Source: Aquilonibacter sp963703325
GTDB lineage: Bacteria; Vulcanimicrobiota; Vulcanimicrobiia; Vulcanimicrobiales; Vulcanimicrobiaceae
Length of the DNA stretch: 64,000 nucleotides
Direction of reading: 5' to 3'
Assembly (NCBI GenBank): GCA_963703325.1
Contig: OY969805.1
Coordinates: forward strand, 558,001-622,000
Below, piece by piece: positions 61,501 through 64,000 of this stretch. A program made the position numbers and the translations under genes. The notes beneath the pieces were generated by a model that saw only the letters and a list, made by a program, of their open reading frames with translations, searched no databases and was not told the DNA's origin. Numbering within the stretch: position 1 is the stretch's first letter; every line of letters starts with the position of its first letter.

Positions 61501-61682
61501 TCGGTGAGTGGATCCAAGAGCGCGAAGAGCTACGGGAGCGAATGAGAGAGTCCGGTATGGGCCGTTCTGCCGAACAACATCGGAATCAGCAGCAGCATCG
61601 TGAGCGATCAAAAGAACGTTTCGAGGGCCCATTCTCCCGCGCGGAACAGATCACGAAAAGAGAGCAAGAAATAGAGCGATAG
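58506..61682 (+). CDS. MOBP-type relaxase fused to a RecD-like helicase
   Basis: 1058 residues. Relaxase domain (about 1-250): motif I with Tyr21 in GLIEYLVGY, and motif III His145-Asp147-His152-His154 in HRDTDNLHVHV, the MOBP/VirD2 form. Helicase domain (about 505-890): Walker A DGLPGVGKTT, DEAA box VVVDEAAMV, GDVRQLQPIDFG, and motif VI region STVHKAQGASVDAA...FVAASRSK. The C-terminus (about 920-1058) is highly charged and likely coiled. It would nick oriT, stay bound to the 5' end and unwind DNA. MOBP relaxases usually lack a fused helicase, which is more typical of MOBF and MOBQ. Confidence 0.9.
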   Translation: MVGKLCAAPARGGSASGLIEYLVGYAISEKGATREEISDALDAVYIEAEARADLGIDVIWSPEAGGGTRPSSVLVRNCAAFSTASLEIDADAARNPGVRTGAMHFVWSWNAQESGKLSDEQVHTYVGGVLAKLNLGHHRSVSVVHRDTDNLHVHVAVGSVDPRLGLAYDRTGLHRRMAWAEREVEIDHELDHDHGLAVVQDAGLETAHVRWADVHELAAWRAERKEERLVRQERRSFEGYRLRDGTFERYVDTTVGPRLQVALDLSRQRGRVPDWATLHAVAARYGCAIDDDAQGQVMVHDVGVGELRLTHDLERRALRRQLVAEGIEAGEIDQRIADLRSEHIKVETSERLSKRQVGATVALRAVLRDDLRDMPRFQSIDEAERDVVESIFRDPGIVLRDVTAQSSTFAREDVDLWLASRFSDPSEIERLGDRVVRHESVRMLSADTAQPLMTTTEVLAIEDRLDSDARVLAATGSGITTGDIDRAIIEYETQESAKRGGRFELSTEQRAALEALAQGSLVVMDGLPGVGKTTIQGAVQVLGEQTRREVVGLTLSQAAAERLESEAGFKCVNTARARILEEGRIPVIPHGGIVVVDEAAMVDSRANGRILQLARERGCLVLEIGDVRQLQPIDFGASFRIVREAAQEAGTYSELRDIQRQRRDWHKDAVVTLADAIVERNETKRLALVRESLASLDEHGAIAWVSDRDEAIDAAVTLARRHQDDGKDTITLASDKDSVRHLSEEYRRRDGRQGVGLRYVTTGGTREITPGDRLMFLENSAGKGGLGVRNGDRGEVIEIKRDRITVRINGDNHRVVSFMPSAYRAFDYADASTVHKAQGASVDAAVSIVDRSASAELLFVAASRSKTALDIVVPRSAFGNIEDLAEHISERISLKTTTRTYDELLDRTGGKETIRVRNIEAQREAAPLRRVYEFEIVEPLRAVLKDRVDEVRTRYRERKHEIGGSHFSIEERLDANREALRSMRRAVASIYRELRPQPFGEWIQEREELRERMRESGMGRSAEQHRNQQQHRERSKERFEGPFSRAEQITKREQEIER

Positions 61683-61711
61683 CGTCTGCACCCTTCGACT
61701 TGGCAATCGCT

Positions 61712-62887
61712 CTAAGCCGCCTCCCCCAGAGCAACGGGAATTTCCCAGGCGTTCTTACCATCGCTATGCAGCTTTCGTCCGATCGTCACAATTACGTGGA
61801 CATCCTCAGCACTGAAGCATTCGAGCTGGAGCGCAGCCCGGTAACGGTCCCAGAGATCCCCAAAGTTTCCGGATTCATTGAGGGCTAATTCAAACGCGCG
61901 CCGACACCTCGCGCGGATTGCCTGTTCGGCACCATGCTCGTAAATGCGCTTGAGTCGGTGCTCGATCGGCTGTGACCACGCCCTTGCATCGGGCGCGCTG
62001 TCCTGCGGCCTCTTGTTCCAATCCAGACTTGCCGGCCTAGCAATACCGTCAAAGAACTTCGGGTAGTTCTCGCCAAGGGTCTGTGTGTATCTGATGCCTG
62101 CGGCAAGGTCGGCCGCAAGCTGCAAGCGGACGGTGTAGGCGTACGCGCCGAACAGCAAGATCGTTACCAGTAGGCTTTCACCGTCGCGGAAGCATGTGAT
62201 TTCATGGCGCGGCGGCCACTCTTCCGGGAAGACGTCCTCATCCAGAAACGGCGTCCGTATCATATCGCCGGTCGGCTTCCTCTCGCCTGAAACGAAGGGC
62301 AGCAGCGCCTGCGCGTCTTCGATATTCACGTCCGTGACAAAGCCTGCCACGAAATGCAGCGCCATCTTCAGCAAACCTGATGTGATCGTATCATCTGAAG
62401 TCACGCCGAATCGCGCTTCAGGAATAGTGATCTTTGCAATGATGTGCCGCTGTCCGCCTTCCGAAAAGGCATTTTTTGGCAGCGAGTCCAGCCGCGAAAG
62501 ATCGCCTTCCGCAAAGGCGATGCGGCCAGACGCGTCGCGGCGCTTCACGTCGAGCGATCGCTGTTTCGCGAAACCCTCGGCGACAATGATGATGGAGTCG
62601 CCCTTGGCGTCTGTGGCGGTGAACTCTGCACCGGCGCCTCCTCGTTGGCGCGGCGCCTGGAGCATCGTAACGAGCGGAGCGAAATTCTTGCTCAGCGGCT
62701 GATCGGCGCCGACGTTCGCAACACTGTTGTGTGTGGAGCACAAAATCGGTGCCCATAGCCGGCCGCCTATGGCCTCCGGGAGAACGTGCTCCTCGGTATC
62801 CGGCGCATTCGCGCAGTACAGGCAATGGCGCGGGCTGCGTCGATACTCATCGATCTTCGCTCCCGACGTTATCTGATGGTGATCCAT
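61712..62887 (-). CDS. HNH-type zinc endonuclease-like protein
   Basis: 391 residues. The N-terminal block CLYCANAPDTEEHVLPEAIGG followed by ILCSTHNSVANVGAD has the Cys-x2-Cys, EHV and Cys...His-Asn pattern of HNH_5-type nucleases. The remaining 320 residues are unrecognised and contain no helicase or methylase motif. It converges with the relaxase-helicase (29 bases). On a mobile element such a protein could be a defence or DNA-processing nuclease. Confidence 0.75.
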   Translation of the reverse strand: MDHHQITSGAKIDEYRRSPRHCLYCANAPDTEEHVLPEAIGGRLWAPILCSTHNSVANVGADQPLSKNFAPLVTMLQAPRQRGGAGAEFTATDAKGDSIIIVAEGFAKQRSLDVKRRDASGRIAFAEGDLSRLDSLPKNAFSEGGQRHIIAKITIPEARFGVTSDDTITSGLLKMALHFVAGFVTDVNIEDAQALLPFVSGERKPTGDMIRTPFLDEDVFPEEWPPRHEITCFRDGESLLVTILLFGAYAYTVRLQLAADLAAGIRYTQTLGENYPKFFDGIARPASLDWNKRPQDSAPDARAWSQPIEHRLKRIYEHGAEQAIRARCRRAFELALNESGNFGDLWDRYRAALQLECFSAEDVHVIVTIGRKLHSDGKNAWEIPVALGEAA

Positions 62888-62942
62888 TTTTGGGTCCCGA
62901 ACAGGCAGCCGATGAGCGGCGTATCCGCCGCTTAGGTCCGCC

Positions 62943-63167
62943 TTAGGTCTTTTCCCTTCCCGCTTTATTTGCGCCGCCGCCGGTGCGATCGGTCCTCTTC
63001 CTCATGCCGTTAACGACTTGCAACGCGTTGGTTATCTCGGCCGGCTTTTGGCCCCGCTCGATCGCTGAGTAATAGCTCTGCGAAACCTTGAATTTATGCG
63101 CGACCTCTTCCTGAGTAAGCCGCTTTTGTAATCGAAGTGATCGAAGATCCGTTGCCCGTTTGCTCAC
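62943..63167 (-). CDS. XRE-family transcriptional regulator
   Basis: 74 residues. A single HTH_3 domain: LRSLRLQKRLTQEEVAHKFKVSQSYYSAIERGQKP, then a short helical and basic tail. It diverges from the unknown gene at 63326 with direct repeats between, and lies 55 bases before the HNH gene on the same strand, with which it may be co-transcribed. Likely represses its own and the neighbouring cargo genes. Confidence 0.85.
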   Translation of the reverse strand: MSKRATDLRSLRLQKRLTQEEVAHKFKVSQSYYSAIERGQKPAEITNALQVVNGMRKRTDRTGGGANKAGREKT

Positions 63168-63206
63168 GTAGTTTTCTCCTTTGACCGACCGCTGGTTCGA
63201 TCAAAA

Positions 63207-63224
63207 TACAAAATACTACAAAAT
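63207..63224. repeat. Direct repeats of TACAAAAT, possible regulator sites
   Basis: TACAAAAT occurs at 63207-63214 and 63217-63224, ten bases apart, so both face the same side of the helix. They lie about 40-57 bases upstream of the XRE gene start, within AT-rich, promoter-like DNA. Binding by the XRE protein is a guess. Confidence 0.45.
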
Positions 63225-63325
63225 GCTGGAGAATGCAAGACTCCTCACGGAGAGCCCGTGGGATAAGGTCCTGAGGTGCGGAGCTAGCAGGCCTTTAGGC
63301 CTACCCGCCCCTGGGCCGGGAGGCG

Positions 63326-64000
63326 GTGGATGCGATCGCGCTGGAAGAAGCCGAAGTGCCAATAGCTATTGAAACGCTTGCCAGCGCATCTCGACGCGCG
63401 TTCCAGCTTGATAGGAAACTCGATGGGAACGCAACATACGTCGGCGCCGCTCTTCCATTGGCAGGCGCCGTCGTCGTTACGCTCGGCAGTTCCGGAGTCA
63501 GCGCTTCAATCACTGATACAAGCCATTGGGAGTCGCGCGTACTGCAGACCTTGCCGAAAGGGGAGGTTATTGAGCCGGGTCAGCTCTTTAGGGACGTCGC
63601 GCCGGGGTGGCTGATCGGACGCGAAGGCTACGGCACCATCGAGCCCGCCGACGGCGGTTGGGCTGCCTCCGACGTGTTGTACGTCAGCAAGACTTCGCAC
63701 TATGGCGATGGGAAGTCTGAAGAAATCTACCACTTCACCGTTGGCAAGCTTACGATTTATGGTCCCGCCAAGAAATCTCCGGCCGCCGCAGTTAGATGCA
63801 TCTACGCACGCACGGCCTTCGCCATTGCTGATCAGGTTTTCAATTACCCGCTTCTGGCATTCCCGTTGTCAGCCAACGATGTTCCCCTTGACGAAGAGCG
63901 CACCGCTGTCGCCTTCGGGTGGGTACCGGACGATGCGCAAGCCGACGCCATCTGGCACGCCATCAATTTCCTCGCCGGGAACACCGTGCGCTGTCTCGCG
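63326..64000 (+). CDS. Unrecognised protein, C-terminus beyond the window
   Basis: An open frame of 225 codons runs from GTG 63326 to the window edge; an in-frame TAG at 63298 limits the start, and GGGAGG lies only two bases before the GTG, so the exact start is uncertain. The sequence is soluble-looking with TYVGAALPLAGAVVVTLGSS, DVAPGWLIGREGYGTIEP and AVAFGWVPDDAQADAIWHAINFL. No family recognised. Codon use looks like real coding. It is likely further cargo of the element. Confidence 0.6.
   Translation, partial: MDAIALEEAEVPIAIETLASASRRAFQLDRKLDGNATYVGAALPLAGAVVVTLGSSGVSASITDTSHWESRVLQTLPKGEVIEPGQLFRDVAPGWLIGREGYGTIEPADGGWAASDVLYVSKTSHYGDGKSEEIYHFTVGKLTIYGPAKKSPAAAVRCIYARTAFAIADQVFNYPLLAFPLSANDVPLDEERTAVAFGWVPDDAQADAIWHAINFLAGNTVRCLA

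Larger units (their letters stand above)
48610..64000. mobile_element. Integrated mobilizable element in tRNA-Ala, left part
   Basis: From the 3' end of the tRNA to at least the window end the gene content changes to integrase, excisionase, cargo, coupling ATPase, ParA-like, oriT-like region and relaxase-helicase. There is no mating-pair-formation (VirB/TrbB-like) gene, so within the window it is an integrative mobilizable element rather than a self-transmissible one. I found no second copy of the tRNA 3' end before 64000, so the right boundary is outside. The cargo part (50-53.5 kb) is visibly less GC-rich than the flanks. Confidence 0.85.

Noticed and set aside
63181..63372. 63-residue plus-strand frame between the XRE gene and the last gene
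   Set aside because: TTG start without ribosome site, Pro/Gly-rich product, and it overlaps the better-supported frame starting at 63326.
48610..64000. CRISPR array, rRNA or insertion sequence in the element
   Set aside because: No regularly spaced repeats, no rRNA-like sequence and no transposase motif were seen.

Overview
The window is a 64 kb piece of a GC-rich bacterial chromosome. Genes are packed tightly, many overlap by 1-20 bases, and GTG and TTG starts are common. The gene mix (DUF5679 zinc ribbon next to NrdR, coproheme decarboxylase, S53 peptidase, DUF1501/DUF1800 pair, many small membrane proteins) fits a bacterium near the Eremiobacterota (WPS-2). That placement is inference: there is no rRNA or marker-gene search behind it.

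1-48.5 kb is core genome. 1-7 kb: a nucleoside phosphorylase-like protein, a cNMP-binding protein, an MFS exporter, coproheme decarboxylase, PanE-dUTPase-NrdR (NrdR seems to use a CTG start) and a DUF5679 zinc ribbon. 6.3-9.2 kb: dprA-rlmH-argS. 9.2-16.4 kb (minus strand): pyrK-pyrD-pyrF-pyrE, then GNAT, AI-2E-type permease, MscS channel and an S53 peptidase. 16.5-22.1 kb: a 46-residue protein with its own terminator, an ECF sigma factor with a membrane partner, a two-component system and an exported DUF4097-like protein. 22.1-26 kb: GNAT, MBL-fold hydrolase, DUF1501, DUF1800. 26-41 kb holds leucine degradation: mccB on one side, then hydratase, mccA and HMG-CoA lyase. Between them sits a 7 kb block of surface genes: an SGNH/MBOAT acyl-transfer pair, an NHL protein with a degenerate SGNH domain, and a molybdopterin oxidoreductase with its cytochrome b. 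41-48.4 kb: purEK, a glycoside hydrolase, an SDR protein and a zinc/manganese ABC transporter with a Fur-family regulator.

48.5-64 kb is the left part of an integrated mobilizable element. It begins at a tRNA-Ala(CGC) gene that has a textbook promoter. Next comes a tyrosine integrase split by a frame change at a G6 run that is also a correctly phased -1 slippery heptamer, then an excisionase. A four-gene minus-strand cargo operon follows, holding two proteins I do not recognise and a zinc-ribbon/GNAT fusion. The transfer module has a ribbon-helix-helix protein, a VirD4/TraG-type coupling ATPase, a membrane protein, a ParA-like ATPase, a helix-turn-helix protein, an oriT-like intergenic region, a second ribbon-helix-helix protein and a MOBP relaxase fused to a RecD-like helicase. 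Last come an HNH protein, an XRE regulator and an unknown gene that leaves the window. There are no mating-pair-formation genes and no right attachment site in view, so the element is either mobilized by a helper or continues beyond 64 kb.
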